A stretch of DNA of 64,000 bases. Source: Actinomycetospora sp. NBRC 106378 (GTDB lineage Bacteria; Actinomycetota; Actinomycetes; Mycobacteriales; Pseudonocardiaceae). Numbering within the stretch: position 1 is the stretch's first letter; every line of letters begins with the position of its first letter. The notes below the pieces were generated by a model, which saw nothing but the letters and a program-made list of their open reading frames with translations, was not told the origin of the DNA and did not search any database. The translations under genes and the position numbers were made by a program. Shown piece after piece: positions 41,963 to 50,629 of the stretch. The DNA is taken from positions 1 to 64,000 of the forward strand of contig NZ_BSTT01000001.1 in assembly GCF_030269685.1 (NCBI RefSeq). Reading direction: 5' to 3'.

Positions 41963-43156
41963 CTAACGCCGCAGCGCCACCCGGGCCTCGGGCTCGTCGC
42001 GGGCGGCGGACGCCAGCAGCCCGAGGGAGACCATGCTGACGATGACCGAGGTCCCGCCGGCCGAGATCAGGGGCAGGGTGATCCCGGTGACCGGCAGCAG
42101 GCCCAGCACGTAACCGATGTTGATGACGGCCTGCGCCACGAGCCAGACCGTCAGCGTCGCGACCACCACCCGGTTCCACGGGTCCACCGTCCGCGCCGCG
42201 ATCCGCAGGCCCACCCACGCCAGCAGGCCGAACAGGCCGAGCACGGCGCAGGCGCCGACGAGGCCGAGCTCCTCGCCGAGGATCGCGAAGACGAAGTCGT
42301 TGGAGGCGTTGGGCAGGTAGCTCCACTGCGCCGCGCCCTGTCCGAGCCCGTCGCCGAGCAGCCCGCCGTCGGCCAGGGAGTACAGGGCCTGCTGCGACTG
42401 GTAACCCGCGCCGAGCGAGTCGTCGCCGCTGCCGAGGAACGACGTGAGGCGCGCCAGCCGGTAGCTCGCGGTCACGGCGAGCACCGCCACCGCGCCGAGC
42501 GCACCCGCCCCCAGCAGCCCGAGCAGGCGTCCCGGCACACCGGCGAACCACAGCAGCGCGAACAGCACGACGACGATGCCCAGCGCCGACCCGAGGTCGG
42601 GCTCGACGACGACCAGACCCGCCGTCAGGACCCCGACCGGGACCACGGGGAGCAGCCGCCGGACCCCGGCGACGCGGCGCTGCGAGACCAGCACGTGCGC
42701 GCCCCACAGCACGAGCGCGAGCTTCGCGGGCTCGCTGGGCTGCAGGGACAGGCCCCCGACCACGAACCACTTCTGCGCCCCGGCCACCGACGACCCGAGG
42801 CCCGGCACCAGCACGGCGACCAGCGCGAGCAGGGACACCCCGAGCAGCCACGGGCTCGCCACCCGCCAGCGCCGCACCGGGACGCGGCCGGTCAGCCAGA
42901 AGGCGACCCCGCCGACGGCGCAGTAGACGAGCTGGTGGACGAACACGCCGTACGGGCTGCCGGTACGCGTCAACGAGTCGATCGACGACGCCGAGAGCAC
43001 CATCACGAGACCCAGGCCCGCGAGCACCACGGTCAGCCCGACGACGAGGTAGTACGACGCCAGCGGGCGCCGCAGCGTCGCCGCCACCGTGCGTCGCAGC
43101 GTGACGACGTGGGGGGCGAGGGGGCTGCGCCGCGGGCGGCCGGGGACGGCGGTCAC
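41963..43156 (-). CDS. FtsW/RodA-family peptidoglycan glycosyltransferase
   Basis: A 397-residue SEDS protein with ten or so helices and a GTG start with GGAGG nine bases upstream. Diagnostic stretches: QPSEPAKLALVLW, DLGSALGIVVV, NASNDFVFAILGEELGLVG and PVTGITLPLISAGGTS. FtsW-like rather than RodA-like by these motifs. It lies outside a dcw cluster and without a partner penicillin-binding protein, so it is probably an additional SEDS enzyme. Confidence 0.92.
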   Translation of the reverse strand: MTAVPGRPRRSPLAPHVVTLRRTVAATLRRPLASYYLVVGLTVVLAGLGLVMVLSASSIDSLTRTGSPYGVFVHQLVYCAVGGVAFWLTGRVPVRRWRVASPWLLGVSLLALVAVLVPGLGSSVAGAQKWFVVGGLSLQPSEPAKLALVLWGAHVLVSQRRVAGVRRLLPVVPVGVLTAGLVVVEPDLGSALGIVVVLFALLWFAGVPGRLLGLLGAGALGAVAVLAVTASYRLARLTSFLGSGDDSLGAGYQSQQALYSLADGGLLGDGLGQGAAQWSYLPNASNDFVFAILGEELGLVGACAVLGLFGLLAWVGLRIAARTVDPWNRVVVATLTVWLVAQAVINIGYVLGLLPVTGITLPLISAGGTSVIVSMVSLGLLASAARDEPEARVALRR

Positions 43157-43235
43157 GCCGCTCAGCCTCCGCCAGGATCCGTCCCGACGGCGGGACGTGC
43201 CCGACCTGCGTGCCCGGGCAGCATCCGGACAGAGC

Positions 43236-44141
43236 TCACCGGCCGGGCTGCTCCCACCACAGCCCCGAGCCGCGCTCGCCCGCCGCCTCCTGGGCGTCGA
43301 GCTCCGCGTCGATCCGGCGTGCCTCCGAGGCATCGGACGCGGCGAACCGGGCGGCGATCGCGGCGAGGAACGGCAGGCCGGCGAGGTCCCCGCCGATCCA
43401 CCACACGCCCGCGCCGATGGCCTGGTCGTCGCGCGGGCTCGGGCCCCAGGTCCGGTCGACGCCCGTGTAGTGCGCGACGGCCAGCAGCGGCCCGAGCCAG
43501 AGCACCAGCCCGAGCACCCCGTCGGTGACCACCTCGGCGATGGCGATGCCGAGCGTCAGGCCGTGGTGGGTGGTGCGCGGGACCGGATCGATCTGCAGCC
43601 GGCTCACCGCGTACAGCAGCCCGGCCGCGAGCAGCCCGAGGGCCACGAGCCCGCTCACGGCGGCGCTCTCCAGCTCCAGCGGGTAGAGCCCCGTCAGGTA
43701 CAGCACGAACGGTGGGGCGACGAGGGCCAGCGTCGCGATGCCGGGCGCGCACAGCGCCCGCGCGGGTCCCGACCGCCGCAGCCGGCCGAGGGTCGCGACG
43801 GCGGGTGCGGGGAGCGTGTCCCGCGCGAGGGTCAGCGGGGCCCCGGCGGCGAGGAGCATGGGGGCGACCACGAGCAGGACGACGCCCTGGAGCGCCCGGG
43901 TCCAGAACAGCGTGTCGTCGTAGACCGCGATCGCGCTGCAGCCGATGACGCCCAGCAGGAGCACACCCGCCCCGAACGCGACGGTGCGCCGCGCCGGCCA
44001 GGGCCCGCCGAGGCGCCGCACGCCGAGGCCGTAGCCCCCGCCGAGGACCGCGACGCCACCGAGGACGCCCGGGGCCGCGGTCCAGCTGGTGAGCAGGCGG
44101 GCGGCGGTCAGCGGCGGCAGACCCGCGCCCGGGACGATCAC
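43236..44141 (-). CDS. CtaG-type cytochrome c oxidase assembly protein
   Basis: A 301-residue protein with about seven helices and the caa3/CtaG-type pattern: FWTRALQGVVLLVVAPMLLA, DPVPRTTHHGLTLGIAIAE and ending in a loop rich in Ala/Glu. It is a second CtaG-like gene besides the CopD fusion at 7560, without the CopD part. The likely role is copper delivery to cytochrome oxidase. Confidence 0.85.
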   Translation of the reverse strand: MIVPGAGLPPLTAARLLTSWTAAPGVLGGVAVLGGGYGLGVRRLGGPWPARRTVAFGAGVLLLGVIGCSAIAVYDDTLFWTRALQGVVLLVVAPMLLAAGAPLTLARDTLPAPAVATLGRLRRSGPARALCAPGIATLALVAPPFVLYLTGLYPLELESAAVSGLVALGLLAAGLLYAVSRLQIDPVPRTTHHGLTLGIAIAEVVTDGVLGLVLWLGPLLAVAHYTGVDRTWGPSPRDDQAIGAGVWWIGGDLAGLPFLAAIAARFAASDASEARRIDAELDAQEAAGERGSGLWWEQPGR

Positions 44142-44191
44142 CGCCGCAGCACACGCCCGCGCGCGTACGCCCGGCGTGAGGTCCGCCGTCG

Positions 44192-44749
44192 TCAGGACGG
44201 GCGGCGCAGGTGGCCGTAGACGGTGGTGCGCGGGACGTCGAGGGTCTCGGCGATCTCGGTGACCGAGCGGCCCTCGTCGTAGAGCCGCTGGGCCCGGGCG
44301 GCGGCCTCCGCGGTCAGCCGTGGCGGGCGGCCCCCCCGGCGGCCCCGGGCGCGGGCGGCGTCGAGCCCCGCGCGGGTGCTGGCGGAGACGAGGGTGCGCT
44401 GGAGCCCGGCGAGCAGGTCGAGGGTGGGGAGGACCCCCGTGTCGCCGTCGGACGTGGTGTCGACGTCCTCCTCCAGGGAGCGCAGGTGAGCACCGACGGC
44501 CAGGAGCCGCTGCCCGACCTGGACGAGGTGCAGGACCGACGAGGCGAGCCGGTCGAGACCGGTGACCACGAGGACGTCGCCGTCGCGCAGGTCACCGAGC
44601 ACCGCCTCGAGCTCCGGGCGCGCCCCGCGGGTCCCCACCGAGGTGTCGATGCGGATCCGCTCCGCGGCGACCCCGGCGGCGCGCAGACGCTCGACCTGGT
44701 CCGAGGCGTCGTCCGTCGCCGACGCCACCCGTGCATAGCCCCGCAGCAC
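44192..44749 (-). CDS. Serine-recombinase-like protein, catalytic residues altered
   Basis: A 185-residue resolvase-type protein. GTG 44749 has GGAGG five bases upstream. The N-terminal domain aligns with resolvases (GYARVASATDDASDQVERL) but the nucleophile position of the usual YARVS motif is Ala, and the second arginine of DRLGR is replaced (DRLASS). The C-terminal HTH is intact (SVTEIAETLDVPRTTVYGHL). It is probably unable to recombine DNA by the normal route and may be a DNA-binding regulator. No att-like repeats were found beside it. Confidence 0.82.
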   Translation of the reverse strand: MLRGYARVASATDDASDQVERLRAAGVAAERIRIDTSVGTRGARPELEAVLGDLRDGDVLVVTGLDRLASSVLHLVQVGQRLLAVGAHLRSLEEDVDTTSDGDTGVLPTLDLLAGLQRTLVSASTRAGLDAARARGRRGGRPPRLTAEAAARAQRLYDEGRSVTEIAETLDVPRTTVYGHLRRPS

Positions 44750-45150
44750 TACCGCCTCCACTTCGACGTCGGTTCGGAGGGGGCATCGCCGCAGAGCCAC
44801 GTTCCGTAACGCCGCCGGTGACCGCAGTGATCACCGACGCGACCACTTGACGTCGGGAACCTCCATGCCGGAACCGCTTCCGGGGAGCGGCGGCCGGGCG
44901 GATCGCCGCAGGTGGCACACCACGGACGAGTGACGAAAACTCGGTACCCTGCGTTACCGGATCGGGCGTGCGCCATCGAACCGCACTCCCTTGTTCACGA
45001 TTTCGTGATGCAACCGTGACCTGATTCGACCCTCCGGGAGGACCCCCGCGCGTCCGAAACGGTGGAACCTCCCGGAACGACAGGGTGTCGGAGCGGTCGA
45101 CGAGGTGCCGCCGGACGGAGCAGGGCCCGCAGGGCCCCCGGGAGGAGTGG
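44750..45150. other. 401-bp intergenic region between divergent genes
   Basis: It separates the recombinase-like gene from the membrane-protein gene at 45151. It is less GC-rich around 44925-45030 and holds the dyad TCACGA-TT-TCGTGA (44995-45008). Short frames in it lack ribosome sites and coding bias. It probably carries both promoters. Confidence 0.45.
44995..45008. promoter_or_regulatory. Dyad TCACGA-TT-TCGTGA
   Basis: A perfect 6-2-6 inverted repeat in the AT-richest part of the intergenic region. It could be the operator of the HTH-bearing recombinase-like protein, whose gene is divergent from it. Confidence 0.4.
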
Positions 45151-46176
45151 GTGGACGTGCGCAAGACCGTCGCGATCGGCGTGGCCGTCGTGGTCGCCGT
45201 ACTGGCGGTGGTGGCCGCCGGGGCGCTCGGGAGCGCCGTCGCGTGGGCGGCCGCAGCCGTCCTCGTCGTCGTCGCCGCCGTGGTGGTCGCGACCGTCACG
45301 CTGCCCCCGGGCGTGCAGAACGCCGTCGTCGCCCTCGGGGCCGTGCTCGGACTGGTGGGGATCGCGATCGCCGTCGCGGAGTTCGGGGTGCGCGGCTTCC
45401 GCACCGAGTCGACCGCGACGCTGCTCGGCCTCAGCGCCGGACTCGCGGGCCTGCTCGTGGTGGTGGGCGTCGTCTCGGCCCGCTCGTTGCCCGCGCCCGC
45501 CCTCTGGGGTGGCGCCGGCCTGCTCGCCGCGATCGCCCTGGTCGCCGGGCTCGTCGTCACCGCGACCGTGCCGTGGCTGCCGCTCTCCCGCGCCGTCGGC
45601 TACACCACGGCCGACGCCGCGACCCAGGTGACGCTGTCCACCCCGGCCGGCGTGGAGGAGGGCGACACCCTGGTCGCCCAGGTCTTCCGGTCCGGGGCGG
45701 GCCAGGTGCAGGCGCCCGCGGGCTGGACCGCGCTGCGGACCACCGCGCTGCCCGGCGGCGCCGGCTCGGTGTCGCTGTTCACCTCGACCGCGACGGACGC
45801 CACCGGCCCCGTCACGTTCACGTCGGACACCCCGGCGACGCTGCTCGGCGGCATCGGCGCCTGGTCGAACATCACCGGGGTCACCGTGCCCGGCGAGACC
45901 ACCGGCTCCGGGACGACCGTCACCGCCGCCCCGGCGCCCGCGGACAGCTCCACCCAGGTCCTCTACTTCGTCGCCGGCACCGGCGTCGCCGACATCGTGC
46001 CGCCGGAGCCGCTGAGCGACGCGTGGACGGTCAAGGCCGACGACGTCGTCAAGGCGACCACCGCCCTGGTCGCCCGCCCGGCGCTCTCGGACGACGCGGC
46101 CGCCCCGGTCTCGCTCACCTCCTCGGCACCGCTGAACGCGTGGGCCGTGCAGACGGTGGTGCTCACCGCCCGGTAG
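45151..46176 (+). CDS. Membrane-anchored protein with extracellular beta-rich domain
   Basis: A protein of about 341 residues. GTG 45151 is preceded by GGAGGAG, and GTG 45157 is equally possible. The first 150 residues are four to five hydrophobic helices, then a soluble part (TTADAATQVTLSTPAGVEEGD, PAGWTALRTT, TLLGGIGAWSNITG) of the GDxLVA...PxGWT type that occurs in many secreted bacterial proteins. The role is unknown, but it is probably exposed on the surface. Confidence 0.72.
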   Translation: MDVRKTVAIGVAVVVAVLAVVAAGALGSAVAWAAAAVLVVVAAVVVATVTLPPGVQNAVVALGAVLGLVGIAIAVAEFGVRGFRTESTATLLGLSAGLAGLLVVVGVVSARSLPAPALWGGAGLLAAIALVAGLVVTATVPWLPLSRAVGYTTADAATQVTLSTPAGVEEGDTLVAQVFRSGAGQVQAPAGWTALRTTALPGGAGSVSLFTSTATDATGPVTFTSDTPATLLGGIGAWSNITGVTVPGETTGSGTTVTAAPAPADSSTQVLYFVAGTGVADIVPPEPLSDAWTVKADDVVKATTALVARPALSDDAAAPVSLTSSAPLNAWAVQTVVLTAR

Positions 46177-46208
46177 CGGGGCCCGCCCGGCTCGGGCACC
46201 GTGGAGGC

Positions 46209-46691
46209 GTGCGGGGCGAGCCGGGCGAGACGTACTGGGAGCGCTACGAGTCGCTGATCGACGAGCAGATCCGCCGCGCCACCGCGGAGGGCGCGTTCGA
46301 CGACCTGCCCGGGGCGGGGAAGCCCCTCGACCTCCCCGCGCGCGACGACGAGCACTGGTGGGTCCGCTCGAAGATGCGGGCCGAGGGCGTGCCGACCGAG
46401 GCGCTGCTGCCCCCGTCGCTGCGGCTGCGCAAGGACATCGAGCGGCTCGACGACGACGTGCGCGACCTCGCCGACGAGGCGGCCGTCCGCGCCGTCGTCG
46501 CCGACCTCGACCGCCGCGTCGTGGCGTTCCTGCGCTTCCCCGCCGGACCCCGCGTCCCGATCCGGCGCCCGTCGGCGGACGCCGTCGTCGAGCGCTGGCG
46601 GGCCGCCCGGGCCGCGTGGACCCCGGAGCCCTCCCCCGTACCGGCCCCGGGCCGTCGGCCGTGGTGGCGCCGCCGGGACCGCCCTTCCTGA
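46209..46691 (+). CDS. DnaJ-family domain (DUF1992) protein
   Basis: A 160-residue protein with a GTG start. The DUF1992 pattern is clear: YESLIDEQIRRATAEGAFDDLPGAGKPL, then a region ending in LRLRKDIERLDDDV. These proteins lack the J-domain HPD motif in spite of the name. The function is unknown. It is 32 bp after the membrane-protein gene and may be cotranscribed. Confidence 0.88.
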   Translation: MRGEPGETYWERYESLIDEQIRRATAEGAFDDLPGAGKPLDLPARDDEHWWVRSKMRAEGVPTEALLPPSLRLRKDIERLDDDVRDLADEAAVRAVVADLDRRVVAFLRFPAGPRVPIRRPSADAVVERWRAARAAWTPEPSPVPAPGRRPWWRRRDRPS

Positions 46692-46807
46692 CGACGGGTC
46701 CGTCGGCTCCGCGTCGCGCCCCGCACCGGAACCGGACGCCGGGACCCACACCGGGATCACAGGGACGTCACACGACCCGACCAGGGCCGGGCCGCACGCT
46801 GCTGATC

Positions 46808-47152
46808 ATGACCGCACCGGACTCCCCCGCTTGGTACGACGCCACGTCGACCCACGTTCCCCGTACGCCCGTCGGCGGCACCGACCCCGACACCGTCCGC
46901 ACCCACGCCGTGTACGGCGCCCCCGCCGACGCGGCTCCTGCCCCCGCACCCGTCGTCAAGAAGACCGCACGCACCGTCAGCGCGAGGATCGCGGTCGCGA
47001 TCGGCGTCGTCGCGTTCCTGCTCGGGGTGGGCGTCTCGACGCTCACCGGACCGCTGCTCGGCGGTGGCCCCGGCGGCCCGGGCGGCCCGCACGGGACCAG
47101 CCAGCAGTCGGTCCAGCAGGGCACGACCGGTCCGACCACGACCTCCTCGTAG
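46808..47152 (+). CDS. Small single-pass membrane protein
   Basis: A 114-residue protein. It has an Ala/Pro-rich N-terminal 50, then a basic KKTARTVSARI and one hydrophobic segment (about 60-82), and ends with a Gly/Pro/Ser/Thr-rich tail (GGGPGGPGGPHG). By the positive-inside rule the tail is outside. No family is recognised. Confidence 0.65.
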   Translation: MTAPDSPAWYDATSTHVPRTPVGGTDPDTVRTHAVYGAPADAAPAPAPVVKKTARTVSARIAVAIGVVAFLLGVGVSTLTGPLLGGGPGGPGGPHGTSQQSVQQGTTGPTTTSS

Positions 47153-47228
47153 CCACCGCTGGCGCTCGGCCCTCGGGCGGGACAGACTCCTGACCCGCTG
47201 ACCTGCCCGAGGACGAGGAGCCAGCCGC

Positions 47229-48107
47229 ATGACCGAGCCCACCCGCATCGACGTGCCCTCCGCGGGCGGCCACACCCTGGCCACCTTCCGCTGGCTCCCG
47301 AAGGGCGAGGCCCGCGGCGTCGTGCAGCTCACGCACGGGATGGGCGAGCACGTGCGCCGCTACCAGCACCTGGCCGACCGGCTCTCGGGGCTCGGCTTCC
47401 TCGTGCAGGGGCAGGACCACCGCGGGCACGGCGCGACCGCCGAGGCCAACGGCACCGAGCCCGGCGTCCTGGGCGAGGGCGGGTGGGACGAGCTGGTCGC
47501 CGACATCGGGCGCCTGCTCGAGCGCGGCCGCGAGGACGCACCCGGCGTGCCGGTGGTGCTCCTCGGTCACAGCATGGGGTCGTTCGCGGTGCAGCAGTGG
47601 CTGCTGGACCACTCCGCGGAGGTCGACGCGGCCGTGCTCACCGGCACGTCACTGCTCGACCAGCTGGAGGCGGCCATCGACACGAGCGGGCCGATCGACC
47701 TCTCGGCCTTCAACGCGCCGTTCGCACCCGCGCGCACCGACTACGACTGGCTCTCGCGGGACGAGTCGCAGGTCGACGCCTACGTCGCCGACCCGTGGTG
47801 CGGGTTCGGCCTGGACCCGGCGGGCGGCGCGGGCATGTTCGCGGGCGGCCGCGGGGTCGCCGACCCGCAGCGCCTCGACGCCATGCAGAAGGACCTGCCG
47901 ATCTACATCGCGGTCGGCGAGCACGACCCGGTCGGCGGGCCGGTGGTCCTCGCCCAGGCCCTCGCGGACCGCTACACCCATGCCGGGCTGACCGACGTGA
48001 CGTTCCGGATGTGGCCGAACGACCGCCACGAGATCCTCAACGAGGTCGACCGCGACGACGTGGAGAACGAACTCCTCGACTGGATCACGCGCGCCGTGAA
48101 GCGCTGA
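47229..48107 (+). CDS. Alpha/beta hydrolase, monoacylglycerol-lipase type
   Basis: A 292-residue serine hydrolase. Nucleophile Ser115 in GHSMGS, Asp in VGEHDPVGG (about 231) and His in NDRHEIL (about 263) form the triad; HGMGEH is the oxyanion region. The family cleaves monoacylglycerols or lysophospholipids. No signal peptide. It converges on a small membrane protein without a gap. Confidence 0.9.
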   Translation: MTEPTRIDVPSAGGHTLATFRWLPKGEARGVVQLTHGMGEHVRRYQHLADRLSGLGFLVQGQDHRGHGATAEANGTEPGVLGEGGWDELVADIGRLLERGREDAPGVPVVLLGHSMGSFAVQQWLLDHSAEVDAAVLTGTSLLDQLEAAIDTSGPIDLSAFNAPFAPARTDYDWLSRDESQVDAYVADPWCGFGLDPAGGAGMFAGGRGVADPQRLDAMQKDLPIYIAVGEHDPVGGPVVLAQALADRYTHAGLTDVTFRMWPNDRHEILNEVDRDDVENELLDWITRAVKR

Positions 48108-48452
48108 TCACCAGAGCGGGCGGAGCCGGGAGAGGATCACGCCGACGACCGGCGGCACCACGACCGGGGCGAAGGCGGTGCCGATCGCGCCGACCGTGAG
48201 GAGCGCCGTCGCCTGCAGGTGGATCCCGAGGATCAGCGGGACGAGGCCGACCAGCACGGTCACGACGAACGCCACCAGCGTCATGATCTGGCCGCTGCGC
48301 AGCCGGTGCGGCTCGGAGACGCGGCGGGCGAAGCGCGGGTCCGAGGACCGCAGCGTCCCGACGAGCGAGGCGAAGCCCCGGTCGACCGGGGCGCGTCCGC
48401 CGTCGGCGCGGGCGGAGTCGGGACGCTGATCGTCCTCGTCAAACGAGTGCAC
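48108..48452 (-). CDS. DUF3040-like small membrane protein
   Basis: A 114-residue protein with a GTG start; a longer reading from 48503 is possible. It has a charged, disordered N-terminal 30 residues, then LRSSDPRFARRV, as in DUF3040 proteins, and two hydrophobic segments. DUF3040 proteins are small actinobacterial membrane proteins of unknown function. Confidence 0.68.
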   Translation of the reverse strand: MHSFDEDDQRPDSARADGGRAPVDRGFASLVGTLRSSDPRFARRVSEPHRLRSGQIMTLVAFVVTVLVGLVPLILGIHLQATALLTVGAIGTAFAPVVVPPVVGVILSRLRPLW

Positions 48453-48509
48453 GACTCCAGAGTGACCCGCAGCGGTCCATGAGCACACCGTGGGGTCGGA
48501 CACGCGGGG

Positions 48510-49070
48510 TCAGGGGGACTGCTCCGACGGGGCGCGGACCCCGAGACGTTCGAGGGTCGTCTCCCAGTCCCGGGTCAGGGGCGTGGAGCGCTCCCCCGCG
48601 ATCGCCCGCAGGTAGATGCCGTCGCCGACCGCGGCGATCAGGTCGGCGGTCAGCTCGTCGCCGGTCTCCTCGGCGAGCACCTCCCGCCACGCCGAGATCG
48701 AGGCGCGGGCCGTCGTCGCGGCCGCCTCCTCGGTGCCCGCGACCTTGAGCACCGCCACCATCGCGCGGAAGAAGTCGCTGTCGCTCGCCGGGTCGTCGGC
48801 CGAGGTGCGCAGGTAGTAGTGCGCCACGGTCTCGGTGCCGGCCGCGGCCGCCGCCCGCGCGGTCGCGATGTCGGCCTCGGTCAGGGCGGCGACCCGCTCG
48901 AGCATCCCGCCGAGGAGGGCCTCCTTGGACCCGAAGTGGTAGAGCAGCCCGCCCTTGGAGACCCCCGCCCTGGCCGCGACCGCCTCGAGCGTCACCGTCT
49001 CGGGACCCTCGCTCACCACGTGGTCGACGTAGGCGTCGACGATGCGGTCCCGCTGGGACGGTCGGGGCAT
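48510..49070 (-). CDS. TetR-family repressor
   Basis: A 186-residue TetR protein with the HTH at about 7-50 (QRDRIVDAYVDHVVSEG, then ARAGVSKGGLLYHFGSKEALL) and a divergent effector domain. It is divergent from an MFS transporter, and the operator at 49096-49117 lies in the gap. The usual regulation is repression of transporter and self, relieved by the transported drug. Confidence 0.92.
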   Translation of the reverse strand: MPRPSQRDRIVDAYVDHVVSEGPETVTLEAVAARAGVSKGGLLYHFGSKEALLGGMLERVAALTEADIATARAAAAAGTETVAHYYLRTSADDPASDSDFFRAMVAVLKVAGTEEAAATTARASISAWREVLAEETGDELTADLIAAVGDGIYLRAIAGERSTPLTRDWETTLERLGVRAPSEQSP

Positions 49071-49095
49071 GGGTCGGACCGTACACCGTCCAGCT

Positions 49096-49117
49096 GGTAC
49101 AGTTTCGTTACTGTACC
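49096..49117. promoter_or_regulatory. TetR operator GGTACAGT-N6-ACTGTACC
   Basis: A perfect 8-bp inverted repeat with a six-base centre (TTCGTT) between the divergent tetR and MFS genes. Further partial copies (GTACACCGTCC, CCGTCCGGACTGTC) flank it. It should block both promoters. Confidence 0.8.
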
Positions 49118-49148
49118 GTCCGGACTGTCAAGCAACAGGAGTCGTCCC

Positions 49149-50603
49149 ATGCCCAGGCGAGCCCTCGCCCTGGGGGTGCTCACCGCCCCGGTCCTGCTGA
49201 TCACCCTCGACATGACCGTCCTCGGCGCCGCCCTCCCCGCCATCAGCGAGGACCTGCGGCCGGGCGCGGCGACGCAACTGTGGATCGTCGACGTCTACTC
49301 GTTCGTGCTCGCGGGCCTGCTCGTCGTCGCGGGCTCGCTCGGCGATCGCATCGGCCGGCGCCGCCTGCTGCTCATCGGGACGGCCGCCTTCGGCGTCGCG
49401 TCGGTCGCGGCGGCGTTCGCGCCCACGGCCGGCGCCCTGGTCGCGGCGCGGGCCCTGCTCGGCCTGGGCGGCGCCACGCTGATGCCCTCGACGCTGTCGC
49501 TGATCAAGACCGTCTTCCCGGAAGCGGACGCCCGCCGCCGGGCCATCGGGGTGTGGGCCGCGATGTTCTCCGGCGGTGCGGCGGCGGGCCCGGTGATCGG
49601 CGGCTGGCTGCTCGAGCACTTCTGGTGGGGCTCGGTCTTCCTGGTCAACGTGCCGGTCTGTCTCGCCCTGCTCGCCGTCGGCCCCGTCCTGCTGCCGGAG
49701 AGCCGTGACCCGCACCCGGGCCGCTTCGACGTGCTCTCCGCGGGCCTCGCGCTCGCGACGATGCTGCCGGTGGTCTACGCGGTGAAGTCCGTCGCCACCG
49801 ACGGGCCCACGACGACGGGGGCGCTGGCCGCCGCCGTCGGGCTCGCCTGCGGGTGGGTGTTCGTGCACCGGCAGCGGACCCTCCTCGACCCGTTGATCGA
49901 CCTCACGCTGTTCTCCCACCGCGCGTTCTCGGTGTCGGTCGCGACCAACACCCTGTGCGTGTTCGCCCTGGTCGGCCTGCTCGTCCTGGTGCCGCAGTAC
50001 CTGCAGCTCGTCGTCGGGATGTCGCCGCTCGAGGCGTCGCTGTGGCTGCTGCCCGGGAGCGTCGCCGGCATGGCGGGTGCCCTGGTCGCGGCGCGCCTGG
50101 CCCGGCGGTTCGCGGTGCGTCGCCTCGTCGTCGGCGGGCTCGCCGTGGCCGCGGTGGGCTGGTCGGCGCTCGCCCTGCTCGCCGTCGGGGCGGGACCGCT
50201 CGTGGTCGTCGTCGGGATGACGGTGGCGGGCCTGTCCGTCGCGATGGTGGAGACCCTGACCACCGACCTCGTCCTGACCTCCGCGCCCACCGACCGGACC
50301 GGCGCCGCCTCGGCGATCTCCGAGACCGGGTTCGAGCTGGGCGGCGCGCTGGGGATCGCCGTGCTCGGCAGCGTCACCGCGGCCGTCTACCGCGCGGGCC
50401 TCCCCGACGGAGTGCCCGGCGAGACCCTCGGCGGCTCGCTCGCGGCCGGGGTCGACGCCGCGGTGGCCGGCCCGGCGTTCACCGTCGCGCTGGCCGTGGC
50501 GGCCGCGGTCGCGGCGGTGACCATCGCGTACGCCGCGTGGCAGGCGCGCCTGCTGCGGCCGGTCGAGGCGGAGCTCCCGGTGTCAGCCGTGGCCCATCGC
50601 TGA
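49149..50603 (+). CDS. DHA2-type MFS efflux transporter
   Basis: A 484-residue protein with 14 helices. N-terminal LDMTVLGAALPAI, motif A GSLGDRIGRRRLLLIG (about 61-76) and motif C-type Gly-rich helix (GGAAAGPVIGGWLL) indicate a drug:H+ antiporter. Controlled by the adjacent TetR. The last codons lie within the terminator-like repeat at 50579-50607. Confidence 0.9.
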   Translation: MPRRALALGVLTAPVLLITLDMTVLGAALPAISEDLRPGAATQLWIVDVYSFVLAGLLVVAGSLGDRIGRRRLLLIGTAAFGVASVAAAFAPTAGALVAARALLGLGGATLMPSTLSLIKTVFPEADARRRAIGVWAAMFSGGAAAGPVIGGWLLEHFWWGSVFLVNVPVCLALLAVGPVLLPESRDPHPGRFDVLSAGLALATMLPVVYAVKSVATDGPTTTGALAAAVGLACGWVFVHRQRTLLDPLIDLTLFSHRAFSVSVATNTLCVFALVGLLVLVPQYLQLVVGMSPLEASLWLLPGSVAGMAGALVAARLARRFAVRRLVVGGLAVAAVGWSALALLAVGAGPLVVVVGMTVAGLSVAMVETLTTDLVLTSAPTDRTGAASAISETGFELGGALGIAVLGSVTAAVYRAGLPDGVPGETLGGSLAAGVDAAVAGPAFTVALAVAAAVAAVTIAYAAWQARLLRPVEAELPVSAVAHR

Positions 50604-50607
50604 CACC
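50579..50607. terminator. Hairpin between MFS and acetamidase genes
   Basis: GGTGTCAG (50579-50586), 13-base loop, CTGACACC (50600-50607). It covers the MFS stop and lies downstream of the convergent acetamidase stop. It is part of a 47-bp sequence (50582-50628) repeated at 51957-52003. Confidence 0.65.
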
Positions 50608-50629
50608 TGAGGTCAGGCACGGGACACGC

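Noticed and set aside
44192-44749. Active integrase marking a genomic island
   Set aside because: Catalytic residues are altered and no direct att-like repeats or tRNA end are seen around it.
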